The notes beneath the pieces are model-generated. The model was not told the origin of the DNA, ran no database searches, and worked only from the letters and a program-made list of their open reading frames with translations. Of a DNA stretch of 64,000 nt, positions 44,095 to 53,997 are shown piece after piece; position 1 is the first letter of the stretch; each line of letters opens with the position of its first letter. The DNA is from Burkholderia pyrrocinia (lineage in GTDB: Bacteria > Pseudomonadota > Gammaproteobacteria > Burkholderiales > Burkholderiaceae): assembly GCF_003330765.1 (NCBI RefSeq), contig NZ_CP024902.1, positions 2,604,001 through 2,668,000 on the forward strand. Reading direction: 5' to 3'. The translations under genes and the position numbers were made by a program.

Positions 44095-45375
44095 ATGCTT
44101 TCGTTTTCCGCTCCCGCCACGCGGCGCCTGACCGCCGCCCGCGCATTCGCCGTCGCCGCGCTCTGCATGGTGCCCGTCTCGACCGCGCTGACCAACGTGT
44201 TCTGCGGGCTGTTCGCCGCCGCGCTCGTGATCTCCCCCGAATTCTGGCGTGACCTGCGCTCGTTCGTCACCGACCCGGCTTCGCTCGCGGCGCTGCTGAT
44301 CCTTGCCGCGCTGGCCGCCAGCGTCACGTATACGGTCGCGCCCCACAACAAGGCGTGGAACTGGGTCGCCAAGTACGACAAGCTGCTGCTGCTGCCGTTT
44401 GCCGTGCTCGCGTTCCGTCATTCGAACTGGGCGCCGATCGTGCGGCGCTGCTGGTTCGGCACGCTGTGCGTGATCCTGCTGCTGTCGACGACCAACTATC
44501 TCGGATTGACCGCGATCGGGCCCGCGCACGCGAGCGATCTGCCGCTGTCGCGCGCATGGGTGTTCAAGAACCACATCGCCGCCGGCATGTTCGGCGCGCT
44601 GCTGTTCTACCAGGCGGCCGATCTCGCGCTTGCGGCCCGCACGGCGCTGTCCCGCGCCGCGTATGCGGGCGTCTCCGTGTGGTCGCTCGTCAACGTGTTC
44701 GTGATGCTGCAGGGACGCACCGGGCAGGTCATCGCGCTGCTGCTGATCCTCGTCGTCGCCGCACGCTTCGTGTTGCTGCTGCGCCGGCAGTCGGCGCTGC
44801 GCGCGACGCTCGCCGCCGGCGTGCTCGTCCTGGCCGGCGTCGCGCTCGTCGTCGCCGCGTGCACGGTTCACAACGGCCGGCTCACGAAGGTCGTGACGGA
44901 AGTGCAGCAATACCGGCAGAGCGATGCGGCCACGTCGACCGGGCTGCGCCTCGAGTGGTACAAGAAGGGGCTCGAGCTGTATCGTCAGCGCCCCGTGATC
45001 GGCTACGGCGCGGGCGGCCTCGAATCCGAATTCGAGAAGCTCACGGCCGGCAAGACGGCGGCCGAAGGCCAGCTCACGTCGAACCCGCACAATGAATACA
45101 TGCTGATGGCCGTGCAGCTCGGCTCGCTCGGCGTGCTGCTGTTCATCAACCTGATCGTGCAGATCGCGCGCGGCAGCCGCACGGTCGATCCGCGCTCGCG
45201 GCACTTGCTGCTCGCATGGCTCGCGATCTTCGCGATCGGCAGTCTCGCGAATTCGCTGCTGCTCGATTTCGCCGAAGGGCACCTGATTGTGCTGCTGGCC
45301 GGCATCCTGCTCGGTTGCGGCGAGCGCAGCGAGGCGCTGCCGCGCGAGACGTCGGCGATCCGGCGCAGCGCGTAA
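44095..45375 (+). CDS. waaL: O-antigen ligase
   Basis: A 426-residue inner-membrane protein with about 11-12 helices. The Wzy_C/ligase domain has the conserved Arg in MLQGRTGQV and the periplasmic catalytic-type His, H332, in NPHNEYMLM. WaaL joins undecaprenyl-linked O-antigen to core-lipid A on the periplasmic side. ATG 44095 is preferred over 44059 because the extra 12 residues are not family-like. The context of msbA and core transferases agrees. Confidence 0.9.
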   Translation: MLSFSAPATRRLTAARAFAVAALCMVPVSTALTNVFCGLFAAALVISPEFWRDLRSFVTDPASLAALLILAALAASVTYTVAPHNKAWNWVAKYDKLLLLPFAVLAFRHSNWAPIVRRCWFGTLCVILLLSTTNYLGLTAIGPAHASDLPLSRAWVFKNHIAAGMFGALLFYQAADLALAARTALSRAAYAGVSVWSLVNVFVMLQGRTGQVIALLLILVVAARFVLLLRRQSALRATLAAGVLVLAGVALVVAACTVHNGRLTKVVTEVQQYRQSDAATSTGLRLEWYKKGLELYRQRPVIGYGAGGLESEFEKLTAGKTAAEGQLTSNPHNEYMLMAVQLGSLGVLLFINLIVQIARGSRTVDPRSRHLLLAWLAIFAIGSLANSLLLDFAEGHLIVLLAGILLGCGERSEALPRETSAIRRSA

Positions 45376-45413
45376 CGCGCAACGGCGTACGCTCTGCTGC
45401 CGGCCGGCTTCGG

Positions 45414-45435
45414 CGGCGGCGGAAGCCCGCCGCCG
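45414..45435. terminator. hairpin between convergent waaL and GT9 genes
   Basis: A perfect 9-bp stem (CGGCGGCGG and complement) closes the loop AAGC, 38 bp past waaL and 77 bp past the end of the opposing gene. Its position between convergent genes fits a shared terminator, but there is no T-tract. Confidence 0.4.
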
Positions 45436-45512
45436 TCATAGCGAGCGGGCTGCGTGGCTCGTGTCGAAACAAGCCGCCTGCGAACGAAGAAACAACGCGC
45501 GTCTCCCGCGCG

Positions 45513-46730
45513 TCAGTCGGATCCGGCGCGATGCAGTCGCGACGTGTCGACGACGGCCGCGGCCGGGCCCGGCGGATTCAGCCCGAGCATCTCGGCCGCC
45601 GCGGCTTTCACGCGCTGCGCGCCGAGATTGACGAGGCAGTCGCTGCGGCTGTCGACCTTGCGCTCGCAGCCCTCGTGCCGGCACGGCACGCAATCGCCCT
45701 CCCCCTGCAGCAGCCACACGTTCCCGTGCCGCCCCGAGCCGCGCAGCGGCCACGGATTCTCGGTCGCGGGCCAGTGCTGCGGCCACGGCCCCCAGCGCAC
45801 GGGGTCGGACGGGCCGAACAGCGCGATCGTGTCGGTGCCCGTCGCGGCCGCGACGTGCGTCGCGCCGGTGTCCGGCCCGATGAAGAGCCGCGCGCGCCGC
45901 ACGAGCTCCGCGCTCTCGCCGAACGTGAGGCGGCCGACCAGGTTCAGCACGTCGCCGCCCGCTTCGGCCGCGACCTGCTCCGCATACTCGCGCTCGCTGT
46001 CGGCCGGGCCGCCCGACAGCGCGACCGCGAAGCCGTGCTCGCGCAGCCAGCCGATCATCTCGACCCAGCCTTCGAGCCGCCATTGCTTGTAACGGAACAT
46101 CGGATACGGATGCAGGACGACCAGTGGCTTGCCGTCGCGGATCGCCGGCGACTCGGCGAGCCAGGCGTCGAAGCGCGCGCGCCGCGCGGGATCGTCGCCG
46201 ATGCCGGGTGCGACGACCTCGGACACCGGTTCGATGCCGATCACGGGTGCCAGCGCGAGCGTGCTGACGACCGTATGCGCGGATTCGTGGTGATTGATCG
46301 CGATCCCGTTCAGCATCATCCGCGTGAGCCACGTGACACGATCGGGATCGACGAGGCCGACCCGCTTGCGGCCCGCGAACCAGCTATAGAAACGCGGCCG
46401 GTCGGAACTCAGCGCCGCGCACGCGAGATCGTAGCGGCGCCACAGCGACAGCGCATCGCGCAGCCGCTCGCGAAATCCCGCGCGCTGCGCGACGACGATC
46501 ACGCGCCGCACGTCCGGATTGTGCTCGAGCACGCCTTCGGTGCCGCGAAACACCAGCATGTCGATCTGCGCATCGGGCCAGCGGGCCTTCAGCGAACGCA
46601 CGAGCGGCGTCGTCAGCAGCACGTCGCCGATACGGCGCGGTGCGGCAACGAGGATGGTTCTGGGCGGGCGGGCGGAAGAAAACAGGGCCACGGCAATCGG
46701 TCTGTGTAGCTGGCTGAACAAGGCTGGCAA
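45513..46730 (-). CDS. GT9 heptosyltransferase-like glycosyltransferase
   Basis: A 405-residue GT-B enzyme of the ADP-heptose:LPS heptosyltransferase family. It has the N-terminal APRRIGDVLLTTPLVRSL, the C-terminal donor site with ALSGGPADSE, and GPDTGATHVAAATGTDTIALFG. It resembles WaaQ/RfaQ-type heptosyltransferase III more than WaaC/WaaF, but this is a judgement by eye. The long C-terminal tail carries a Cys cluster (GDCVPCRHEGCERK). It is convergent with waaL. Confidence 0.85.
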   Translation of the reverse strand: MPALFSQLHRPIAVALFSSARPPRTILVAAPRRIGDVLLTTPLVRSLKARWPDAQIDMLVFRGTEGVLEHNPDVRRVIVVAQRAGFRERLRDALSLWRRYDLACAALSSDRPRFYSWFAGRKRVGLVDPDRVTWLTRMMLNGIAINHHESAHTVVSTLALAPVIGIEPVSEVVAPGIGDDPARRARFDAWLAESPAIRDGKPLVVLHPYPMFRYKQWRLEGWVEMIGWLREHGFAVALSGGPADSEREYAEQVAAEAGGDVLNLVGRLTFGESAELVRRARLFIGPDTGATHVAAATGTDTIALFGPSDPVRWGPWPQHWPATENPWPLRGSGRHGNVWLLQGEGDCVPCRHEGCERKVDSRSDCLVNLGAQRVKAAAAEMLGLNPPGPAAAVVDTSRLHRAGSD

Positions 46731-46857
46731 TGTACAGGATTTTGCAGCAGCCGGCGCGGCATGGCGAACCGGCCGCGCAGCGGCCCTGATGCGGCCCCGC
46801 CAGCGGGTCGCACGGCGGCAGGCGCCGGTGCTTGCGCCGTGCGCGGTGCTTCCGGCG

Positions 46858-47952
46858 CTACGAAGCGATCGTCATGATCGCGGGTGGCGCAGCGGCCGCT
46901 GGGCGCGCTTGTCCCGCGTCGGCCACCGGCGCGTCGCAATGGCCGGCCTGCGGCAGCAGATGACGCACGGCGCGCTCGACTGCGTCGACGCCGATCGCGT
47001 CGACGGTCGCGCCGGCCCGCAGGATCATGTGCGGCACGCCGAGCGGATGCCAGCGCAGGTATTTCTCGGGACGGTCCTCGAACAGCGCGGCGACCGGCAC
47101 GCCGAGCGCCGACGCGAGATGCACGGGCGCGCTGTCGGCCGAGACGATCGCGTCGAGCAGGCTCGCGGCGGCCACCAGTTCGGCGACCGACGACGGCGCG
47201 ACCTGGCGCGCGCTCACGTCGCGCCACGCGTCGTCCTCGGCCGCATTGCGGATGGCCGGTTCACGGAACACGATCACGTCGGCGAACGGTGCAAGCCGCT
47301 CGCCGAGGTCGCGCCAGCGGTCTGCCGGCCAGCGGCGCTCGGCCGCCTTGTTCGACACGAACAGCCCGACGCGCGGCTTCGTGCGCGCGCCGAGCAGGCG
47401 ATGCCACGCATCCTGCAGCGTGCGATCGGGATGAACCGACAGTTCGAGGCGGTCGAGATCGGCGCGGCCGAGTTCGGGCACGAGCCGGAAACCCGACAGC
47501 GCCTCGTGGCACATCGGCCGCTGCGCGACATGCTCGGGCTTGCGATCGTCGAATTCGGTCTCGGCATCGTGCCAGCGGCAATCCTTCGCGCCGAGCTGGC
47601 GCGCGAACTGCATGCTGCTGCGATGCATGCCGCCGTTCGGCACGACCACGAGGTCGAACCGCAGGCGACGCAGGCGACGCACGAGTCGCAGCCGGTCGAA
47701 GAATGCGCGCATCCGCCCGGGACGGTCGTTGCGTTCGCATTCGCGGCTGTACACGTACGTGTGGATCGTGTGCACGTCCGGGTTTCCGGCCAGCGCAGCC
47801 GCGTTGTAGCGGTTCGCGACCACATGCAGTTCCGCGCCGGGCCAGCGTTCCTTCAGCGCACCGAGAAACGCCGTCGTGCACAGCATGTCGCCCAGAAAAT
47901 CAATCCGGATCACGAGGATCCGCTGCGTCGGGTTCCCATTGGCCATGGTCAT
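46858..47952 (-). CDS. GT9 family glycosyltransferase
   Basis: A 364-residue heptosyltransferase-family protein with IRIDFLGDMLCTTAFLGALKE at the N-terminus and the donor-site region DAIVSADSAPVHLASALGVPVAALF. It shares the fold of its downstream neighbour but not the Cys-rich tail. The likely substrate is a heptose or related sugar of the outer core. A second ATG at 47946 is possible. It is 127 bp upstream of the other GT9 gene, on the same strand. Confidence 0.83.
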   Translation of the reverse strand: MTMANGNPTQRILVIRIDFLGDMLCTTAFLGALKERWPGAELHVVANRYNAAALAGNPDVHTIHTYVYSRECERNDRPGRMRAFFDRLRLVRRLRRLRFDLVVVPNGGMHRSSMQFARQLGAKDCRWHDAETEFDDRKPEHVAQRPMCHEALSGFRLVPELGRADLDRLELSVHPDRTLQDAWHRLLGARTKPRVGLFVSNKAAERRWPADRWRDLGERLAPFADVIVFREPAIRNAAEDDAWRDVSARQVAPSSVAELVAAASLLDAIVSADSAPVHLASALGVPVAALFEDRPEKYLRWHPLGVPHMILRAGATVDAIGVDAVERAVRHLLPQAGHCDAPVADAGQARPAAAAPPAIMTIAS

Positions 47953-48250
47953 GTGGTGACTGTCAGTTTTTTATCGTCGCGACGGGCCGCTCCACGGCAT
48001 CCTGTTCCGGGATGGCCCTGCCGCGTGCTGCCGCTCGCCGCATGGATCCACCCCCATTTATGCGCGCGATACCGGCGCCGCCCGTCGGATGAACCGCGGC
48101 CGGCGCCGCGTTCACGCGGCTAGCGCCGGATTGTATAGCGTCCGGATGGCCGGCCCAAGACCCGATTACCCCAAGACGTGAAAACGGCCCGCCGCACCGC
48201 ACGATGGCGATGCTGCGGGCCGCGTATCGCGACAGCCGTCCGGTCGGGGG
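47953..48250. other. 298-bp intergenic region between dnaE and the GT9 pair
   Basis: It contains the dnaE terminator at its right end and, presumably, the promoter of the GT9 pair near the left end (TTTTTTATCG-like AT patch at 47974-47984). I see no ORF with protein character. Confidence 0.4.
48181..48222 (-). terminator. intrinsic terminator of dnaE
   Basis: On the minus strand CGGCCCGC (48222-48215) pairs with GCGGGCCG (48192-48185) across a 22-nt loop that can itself fold, then TTTT. It lies 29 bp past the dnaE stop. Confidence 0.65.
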
Positions 48251-51200
48251 TCAGTACGCGATTTCGACGATGCTGCCGCCGAACGCCGCACGCAGCTCCG
48301 CGAGCAGCATGTCGCTCGGCTTCACGCGCCACGCGTCGCCAAGACGCATTTCGCCTTGCGCCCGCGCGTTGCTGTAGTGGATCTGGACCGCGAGCCCGTT
48401 CGGCAGCGGCGCCTGCGGGCGACGGCCGCCGTCGCGCCCGCCCCCGCGCGGCGCGGGCGCTTCGACTGCGTTCGCGGCCGCCGGATCGTCCTTCGACACG
48501 TGCGGCTCGAGCACGCGGCGCAGCGCGCCCGCGTCGGCGTTGCCGTTCATCGTCAGCCGCACGGCCTGGGCATAGCGGCTGCGCGCGCGTTCGAGATCCA
48601 TCACCGTGTCGGTCGTGAAGCGGATGCCGCCCGTGAATGCATCGTTGCGCGCCTGCCCCTGCACGATCAGCAGTTCGTCTTCCTTGAACAGCGCCTTGTT
48701 CGCCTCGAACTGTTCGTTGAAGATCGTGATCTCGCACTGGCCCGACCCGTCGTCGAGCAGCGCGATCAGCATCTTGCCGCGCTGGGTCATCTGCGTGCGC
48801 AGCGACGCGATGATGCCCGCGACAAGCTTGTCGCGCCCTTCCTTCAGATCGCCGACCTTTTGCCGCACGAAGCGGCGCACCTCGTCGCGATACGCGTCGA
48901 AGAGATGGCCGGACAGGTAGAAGCCGAGAGCGCCCTTTTCTTCCTGCAGGCGGCGCTTGTCGTCCCACGCGGGCTCGTCGACGAGCGCATGCGCGTGCGG
49001 CGACTCGGCGCCCATGTCGAACAGGCCGGCCTGCATCGCATTCGCCTCGGCCTGGTCGGCCGCTTCCATCGCGAGCGGCACCGACGCGAGCAACTGCGCG
49101 CGGTTCGCGTTCAGCGAATCAAACGCACCCGCGCGGATCAGCGCCTCGACCGTGCGGCGGTTGACGACGCGACGGTCGATCCGTTCGCAGAAGTCGAACA
49201 GGTCGGTGAACGCCTTTTCCTCGCGGGCGCGCAGGATTTCCTCGATCGCGTTCTGGCCGCTGCCCTTCACTGCGCCGAGGCCGTAGCGGATCGTGCGCGA
49301 GCGCTTGCCGTCGGCTTCGGCGACGGGCTCGAACCGGTAATGCGACTGGTTGATGTCCGGCGGCAGCACGGCGAGGTTGTTCACGACGCAGTCGTCGAAC
49401 AGGATCTTCACCTTGTCGGTGTCGTCCATCGCGAGCGTCATGTTGGCCGCCATGAATTCGGCCGGATGGTGCGCCTTCAGCCACGCGGTGTGATACGCGA
49501 GCAGTGCGTACGCAGCCGCGTGCGACTTGTTGAAGCCATAGCCCGCGAACTTCTCCATCAAGTCGAAGATCTCGTCGGCCTTCTCGGCCGTGAGGCCGTT
49601 CTTCGCGGCGCCTTCGCGGAACAGCTCGCGATGCTTGGCCATCTCCTCGGCCTTCTTCTTGCCCATCGCGCGACGCAGCAAATCCGCGCCGCCGAGCGAG
49701 TAGCCGCCGATGATCTGCGCCATCTGCATCACCTGCTCCTGATAGACCATGATGCCGTAGGTCTCTTTCAGGACGGGTTCGACGCGCGGATCCGGATAGT
49801 CGACCTTCTCGCGGCCGTGCTTGCGCGCGCAGAAGCTCGGGATCAGGTCCATCGGGCCCGGACGGTACAACGACACGAGCGCGATGATGTCTTCGAAGCG
49901 GTCGGGCTGCGCATCCTTCAGCATGCCCTGCATCCCGCGGCTTTCCAGCTGGAACACCGCGACCGTGTTGGCCTTCTTCAGGATCTGGAACGACGCGGCG
50001 TCGTCGAGCGGCACCTGTGCGAGCGACCAGTCAGCCTTCGACGGATCGAGGCGGCGAATGTAGCGCTCGGCCCAGTCGAGGATCGTCAGCGTCGTGAGGC
50101 CCAGAAAGTCGAACTTCACGAGGCCGACGGCTTCGACGTCGTCCTTGTCGTACTGGCTGACGACGCCGCCGTCGTCGCCCTGCGCGTACAGCGGGCAGAA
50201 ATCGGTCAGCTTGCCGGGCGCGATCAGCACGCCGCCCGCGTGCATCCCGACGTTACGCGTGAGGCCTTCGACGCGCTGCGCGAGATCGAGCAGCTGGTGG
50301 ACTTCGTCCTCGTGGTCGTAGCGCTCCTGCAACTGCGGCTCTTCCTTCATCGCGTCGGCGATCGTCACGTGCTTGCCCGGCTTGAACGGGATCAGCTTCG
50401 CAATGCCGTCGGTGAACATGTAGCCGAGGTCGAGCACGCGGCCGATGTCGCGCACGGCCGCCTTCGCGGCCATCGTGCCGAAGGTGGCGATCTGCGACAC
50501 GGCGTCCGCGCCGTACTTCTCCTTCACGTACTGGATCACGCGGTCGCGCCCGTGCTGGCAGAAGTCGATGTCGAAGTCGGGCATCGACACGCGTTCCGGG
50601 TTCAGGAAGCGCTCGAACAGCAGGTTGTAGCGCAGCGGGTCGAGGTCGGTAATGCCGAGCGCGTACGCGACCAGCGAACCGGCGCCCGAACCGCGGCCCG
50701 GGCCGACCGGCACGCCGTTGTTCTTCGCCCAGTTGATGAAGTCCGCAACGATCAGGAAGTAGCCGGGAAAGCCCATCTTCGTGATGGTCCCGCACTCGAA
50801 TTCGAGGCGCTTGTAGTACGTTTCGCGCTGCGCGTCGCGTTCGGCTTCGGCCGGAAACAGCTGCACGAGCCGGGTCTCGAGCCCTTCCTTCGACAGCTGG
50901 ACCAGGTAGTCGTCGAGCGACATGCCGTCCGGCGTCGGGAACAGCGGCAGTTTCGGCTTGCCGAGCTCGAGCTTCAGGTTGCAGCGCTTCGCGATCTCGA
51001 CCGTGTTCGCGACCGCGGACGGCAGGTCGGCGAACAGCGCGGCCATGTCGTCCTGCGTGCGGAAATACTGGTCGGTCGTGAAGCGCTTCTGGCGCCGCGG
51101 GTTCGCGAGGATGTCGCCTTCCGAGATGCACACGCGCGCCTCGTGCGCGGTGAAATCGTCGTCGGTCATGAACTGCGTCGGGTGCGTCGCGACGACCGGC

Positions 51201-51784
51201 AGCTTCAGCGACGCGGCGAGCGTCGCGGCCTGCTGGATGTACGCCTCGGCGCCCGGCTGGCCGTAACGCTGCAACTCGATGTAGAAGCCGCCCGGAAACA
51301 CCTTCGCCCAGCGCTCGGCATGACGGCGCGCGGCTTCCTCGTTGCCGGCCGCGAGCGCGAGCCCGATGTCGCCCTGTTGCGCGCCCGACAGCGCAAGCAG
51401 ACCCTGCGCGAGCTCGCCGTCGAGCCAGCTCGCGTCGAGTTCCGCGCGGCCGCGATACTGGTTCGTGAGCCACGCCTTCGACAGCAGCTCGCAGAGATTC
51501 AGGTAGCCGACCTTGTCCTTCACGAGCAGCAGCAGCCGCGACGGCTTGTCGCGATCGTCCGGATTGGCGATCCAGACGTCGCAGCCGGCGATCGGCTTGA
51601 TGCCCTTGCCGCGGGCTTCCTGGTAGAAACGGACGAGGCCGAACGCGTTGCCGAGATCGGTGAGCGCGAGCGCGCCCTGGCCGTCTGCGGCCGCCGCCTT
51701 GACGATGTCGTCGAGGCGCACGATGCCGTCGGCAATCGAGAATTCGGAGTGAACGCGGAGATGGACGAAGCGGGGATCTGACAT
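48251..51784 (-). CDS. dnaE: DNA polymerase III subunit alpha
   Basis: A 1177-residue replicative polymerase. ATG 51784 (MSDPRFVHLRVHSEFS) is the conserved start; the longer frame to 52024 is not. It has the N-terminal PHP domain, the palm with the acidic cluster D403-D407 in PDFDIDF, and RPGPMDLIP and NKSHAAAYALLAY in the core. A clamp-binding type motif QAGLF is at 918-922. A C-terminal OB-fold region (GKMLIALLDDGSGQCEITIF) is also visible. The length matches proteobacterial DnaE1, so this is the chromosomal replicase, not the error-prone DnaE2. Confidence 0.97.
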   Translation of the reverse strand: MSDPRFVHLRVHSEFSIADGIVRLDDIVKAAAADGQGALALTDLGNAFGLVRFYQEARGKGIKPIAGCDVWIANPDDRDKPSRLLLLVKDKVGYLNLCELLSKAWLTNQYRGRAELDASWLDGELAQGLLALSGAQQGDIGLALAAGNEEAARRHAERWAKVFPGGFYIELQRYGQPGAEAYIQQAATLAASLKLPVVATHPTQFMTDDDFTAHEARVCISEGDILANPRRQKRFTTDQYFRTQDDMAALFADLPSAVANTVEIAKRCNLKLELGKPKLPLFPTPDGMSLDDYLVQLSKEGLETRLVQLFPAEAERDAQRETYYKRLEFECGTITKMGFPGYFLIVADFINWAKNNGVPVGPGRGSGAGSLVAYALGITDLDPLRYNLLFERFLNPERVSMPDFDIDFCQHGRDRVIQYVKEKYGADAVSQIATFGTMAAKAAVRDIGRVLDLGYMFTDGIAKLIPFKPGKHVTIADAMKEEPQLQERYDHEDEVHQLLDLAQRVEGLTRNVGMHAGGVLIAPGKLTDFCPLYAQGDDGGVVSQYDKDDVEAVGLVKFDFLGLTTLTILDWAERYIRRLDPSKADWSLAQVPLDDAASFQILKKANTVAVFQLESRGMQGMLKDAQPDRFEDIIALVSLYRPGPMDLIPSFCARKHGREKVDYPDPRVEPVLKETYGIMVYQEQVMQMAQIIGGYSLGGADLLRRAMGKKKAEEMAKHRELFREGAAKNGLTAEKADEIFDLMEKFAGYGFNKSHAAAYALLAYHTAWLKAHHPAEFMAANMTLAMDDTDKVKILFDDCVVNNLAVLPPDINQSHYRFEPVAEADGKRSRTIRYGLGAVKGSGQNAIEEILRAREEKAFTDLFDFCERIDRRVVNRRTVEALIRAGAFDSLNANRAQLLASVPLAMEAADQAEANAMQAGLFDMGAESPHAHALVDEPAWDDKRRLQEEKGALGFYLSGHLFDAYRDEVRRFVRQKVGDLKEGRDKLVAGIIASLRTQMTQRGKMLIALLDDGSGQCEITIFNEQFEANKALFKEDELLIVQGQARNDAFTGGIRFTTDTVMDLERARSRYAQAVRLTMNGNADAGALRRVLEPHVSKDDPAAANAVEAPAPRGGGRDGGRRPQAPLPNGLAVQIHYSNARAQGEMRLGDAWRVKPSDMLLAELRAAFGGSIVEIAY

Positions 51785-52053
51785 GGGCGCTATTGTAGCC
51801 GCCCCGCCGCGCAGGCTGCCCAAAAAATCCCCGCGCCGGCCGTTCGGCCGATGCACGCGACGACGCGTCGCGCCGCTCGTCAAATGGTCAGGGCCTGTTC
51901 CCGCTAATAACGGGAAAAAGGCCCTGAATGCCGGTGTGCGAGCGGTTTGCGGGATAATACGGTTTTTCGAATCATCGCCCCGGCTTCGCACCCTTTTTTG
52001 CGGGCCGCCGTGCGCCCGCCGCACGGCCGCGGCCGTTTTCCCGTCGGACCATC

Positions 52054-52908
52054 ATGACCATCGTCAACCTCGCCGCCTACCACTTCGTGTCGCTCGACAC
52101 GAACGAGCAATGGCGCCCGCTCGTCACCGCCCGCTGCAACGAACTCGGCCTGCGCGGCACGATCCTGCTCGCGCCGGAAGGCATCAACCTGTTCATCGCC
52201 GGCACGCGCGAAGCGGCCGACGCGTTCATCGACTATCTTCGCCACGATCCGCTGTTCGAGGGCAAGTTCGCGACGCTGCAGTTCAAGGAAAGCCTGTCCG
52301 ACTCGCAGCCGTTCCGCCGCATGCTCGTGCGCCTGAAGCGCGAGATCATCACGATGAAGAAACCCGCGATCAAGCCCGAGCTCGGCCGCGCGCCGTCGGT
52401 CGACGCACGCACGCTGAAAGCATGGCTCGACCGCGGCCACGACGAAGCGGGCCGTCCGGTCGTGATGCTCGACACGCGCAACGCGTTCGAGATCGACGTC
52501 GGCACGTTCGACGACGCGCTCGACTACCGGATCGACAAGTTCAGCGAGTTCCCGGCAGTGATCGATGCCAACCGCGCCGATCTCGACGGCAAGACGGTCG
52601 TGTCGTTCTGCACGGGCGGCATCCGCTGCGAGAAGGCCGCGATCCACATGAAGGAAATCGGCATCGAGAACGTGTACCAGCTCGAAGGCGGGATCCTGAA
52701 GTACTTCGAGGAAGTCGGCGGCGCGCACTATCACGGCGACTGCTTCGTGTTCGACTACCGCACCGCGCTGAACCCGCAACTCGAGCCCACCGAGAACGTC
52801 ACGTGCTACGCGTGCCGCGCGGTCGTCACGCCGGAAGCGCAACAATCGCCGAGCTACGTGTCCGGCAAGTCGTGCCCGGCCTGCGCGCAGGCAGCCAGCG
52901 CCGCGTAA
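52054..52908 (+). CDS. trhO: tRNA uridine(34) hydroxylase (rhodanese-like)
   Basis: A 284-residue protein of the TrhO/YceA family. The N-terminal acylphosphatase-like part has [19 protein letters not shown] and the central rhodanese domain has the Cys loop CTGGIRC (C186, C192). A short C-terminal domain has CYACRAVV and SCPAC, likely metal-binding. TrhO hydroxylates U34 of certain tRNAs using O2. The length is normal. gluQRS, another tRNA-34 modifier, starts 19 bp later. Confidence 0.93.
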   Translation: MTIVNLAAYHFVSLDTNEQWRPLVTARCNELGLRGTILLAPEGINLFIAGTREAADAFIDYLRHDPLFEGKFATLQFKESLSDSQPFRRMLVRLKREIITMKKPAIKPELGRAPSVDARTLKAWLDRGHDEAGRPVVMLDTRNAFEIDVGTFDDALDYRIDKFSEFPAVIDANRADLDGKTVVSFCTGGIRCEKAAIHMKEIGIENVYQLEGGILKYFEEVGGAHYHGDCFVFDYRTALNPQLEPTENVTCYACRAVVTPEAQQSPSYVSGKSCPACAQAASAA

Positions 52909-52927
52909 CCGCGCGCCCCGCGCCCCG

Positions 52928-53821
52928 ATGAACGGCTATCGCGGCCGCTTCGCACCGTCGCCCACCGGCCCGCTGCACTTCGGCTCGCTGGTCGGCGCAC
53001 TCGCGAGCTGGCTCGACGCGCGCGCGCACGGCGGCGCGTGGCTCGTGCGCATCGAGGATCTCGACGGCCCGCGCACGGTGCCCGGTGCGGCCGACGCCAT
53101 CCTCGCGACGCTCGCGCATTTCGGCATGACGCCCGACGAGCCGCCGGTCTGGCAAAGCACGCGCGATGCCGCCTACACAACCGCGCTCGAGCGGCTCGTC
53201 GCGGCGGGGCGCGTCTATCCGTGCGGCTGCACGCGCAAGGAAATCGCCGATTCGCTGCGCGCCGCGCACGAGCGCCACACGACGCTCGCGTATCCTGGCA
53301 CCTGCCGCACCGGCCTGCACGGCAAGCCCGCGCGCGCATGGCGACTGCGCGTGCCCGACGGCGACGACGCGATCGTAGCGTTCGACGATCGCTGGCAGCA
53401 CGCGCAATCGCAGAACCTCGCGACCGAAGTCGGCGATTTCGTGCTGAAGCGCGCGGACGGGCAATGGGCCTATCAGCTCGCGGTCGTCGTCGACGATGCC
53501 GATGCGCGCATCACGCACGTCGTGCGCGGTGCCGACCTGCTCGATTCGACCGCGCGCCAGATCCATCTGCAGCACTGCCTCGGCGTGCCGACGCCGCGAT
53601 ATCTGCACGTGCCCGTCGTCGTCGATGCAAACGGCGAGAAGCTCAGCAAGCAAACGGGCGCGACCGCACTCGAACACGGCGATCCGCTGCCGGCGCTGCA
53701 GGCCGCGGCCGCGCACCTCGGCCTCGCGCCCGATGGCGCACCGGGCGACACGACGCTGGATGCGTTCTACGCGGCCGCGACGGCTGCGTGGGCGCGGCGC
53801 TTCGGGCCGCTGGCCGGCTAA
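52928..53821 (+). CDS. gluQ: glutamyl-Q tRNA(Asp) synthetase
   Basis: A 297-residue truncated GluRS-like enzyme without an anticodon-binding domain. The HIGH-like site is [11 protein letters not shown] in [15 protein letters not shown] zinc site is formed by CGC in YPCGCTRKE and the Cys in YPGTCRTG. The KMSKS-like loop is [10 protein letters not shown]. It attaches glutamate to queuosine at position 34 of tRNA(Asp). Together with trhO it forms a small wobble-base modification unit. Confidence 0.94.
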   Translation: MNGYRGRFAPSPTGPLHFGSLVGALASWLDARAHGGAWLVRIEDLDGPRTVPGAADAILATLAHFGMTPDEPPVWQSTRDAAYTTALERLVAAGRVYPCGCTRKEIADSLRAAHERHTTLAYPGTCRTGLHGKPARAWRLRVPDGDDAIVAFDDRWQHAQSQNLATEVGDFVLKRADGQWAYQLAVVVDDADARITHVVRGADLLDSTARQIHLQHCLGVPTPRYLHVPVVVDANGEKLSKQTGATALEHGDPLPALQAAAAHLGLAPDGAPGDTTLDAFYAAATAAWARRFGPLAG

Positions 53822-53914
53822 GGCGCAGCGAGCCGATTTCGCGGTGATCGAATGCCGGCTGCATCGCTCGCCGGCACCCGCGCCCGCTCCCGATCCCCCA
53901 CCCAATCGCGGCCC

Positions 53915-53951
53915 AAATAAAAAACGGGCACATGCTCATCGCATGCACCCG
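53915..53951 (-). terminator. strong intrinsic terminator of the rhlE-type helicase gene
   Basis: On the minus strand CGGGTGCATGC pairs with GCATGTGCCCG (11 bp, two G-U) around GATGA, then TTTTTTATTT. It starts 46 bp past the helicase stop and is the clearest terminator in the window. Confidence 0.85.
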
Positions 53952-53997
53952 CTTCTCCGGCAGCGCTCGCGCGCCGCCCCCGCCACGTCCGCCGGGC

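Noticed and set aside
48356..51781. 1141-codon + frame opposite dnaE
   Set aside because: Shadow of dnaE; Arg/Asp/Val-rich with no recognisable fold.
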